The notes beneath the pieces were generated by a model. That model saw nothing but the letters and a program-made list of their open reading frames with translations. It was not told the DNA's origin and did no database searches. 5,501 nucleotides of DNA, taken from NCBI GenBank assembly GCA_003647095.1, contig QMME01000298.1, forward strand, positions 1 through 5,501, given 5' to 3'. The position numbers and the translations under genes are program-made. This stretch comes from Deltaproteobacteria bacterium. GTDB lineage: Bacteria; Myxococcota; B64-G9. This document shows, piece after piece, positions 5,495 to 5,501 of the stretch. The first letter of the stretch is position 1; every line of letters starts with the position of its first letter.

Positions 5495-5501
5495 CGCCGA
5501 C

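Noticed and set aside
1..5501. tRNA, rRNA, CRISPR array, insertion sequence or attachment site
   Set aside because: I saw no cloverleaf, spaced direct repeats, terminal inverted repeats, or transposase or integrase motifs on either strand.

Overview
This 5.5 kb window comes from a GC-rich (mid-60s percent by eye), densely coded Gram-negative bacterial chromosome. Two lipoproteins with type II signal peptides, one a Kelch-like propeller and one with Ig-like folds and DxDxDG-type acidic repeats, sit beside a Pro/Ala-rich protein with a C-terminal membrane segment. That mix is common in Myxococcota and other lineages of the old Deltaproteobacteria. This placement rests on protein style only; there is no marker gene here.

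Layout: (1) 2-490 (+), the 3' end of a protein with a Pro-rich linker and one C-terminal transmembrane helix. (2) 509-2053 (+), a lipoprotein with a seven-bladed Kelch-like propeller, 18 bp downstream of (1) and presumably in the same operon. (3) 2081-3472 (-), a surface-type lipoprotein with Ig-like segments and a central acidic, probably calcium-binding, repeat block. (4) 3638-4168 (+), a small cytoplasmic protein with a ribbon-helix-helix-like segment and a disordered tail. (5) 4182-5360 (-), a complete thiolase (acetyl-CoA C-acyltransferase family). The right edge (5361-5501) is a promoter region and may also hold a promoter for a rightward gene outside the window. No gap between genes exceeds 165 bp.

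The genes do not form one pathway. The left half is cell-envelope material of unknown role, and the thiolase belongs to acyl-CoA metabolism. Genes 3, 4 and 5 are each single-gene units in alternating orientation, each with a clear Shine-Dalgarno; readable sigma70-type promoters precede genes 4 and 5. The two convergent junctions are very tight (27 and 13 bp) and show no recognisable intrinsic terminator.

I found no convincing new multi-gene system. The most interesting items are local: a (GCTGGG)4 hexamer tract that encodes the signal-peptide core of the Ig-like lipoprotein and also fits a short-loop G-quadruplex; a run of nine A's inside the promoter spacer of the ribbon-helix-helix-like gene; the acidic repeat block; and a palindrome between two possibly divergent promoters at the right edge.
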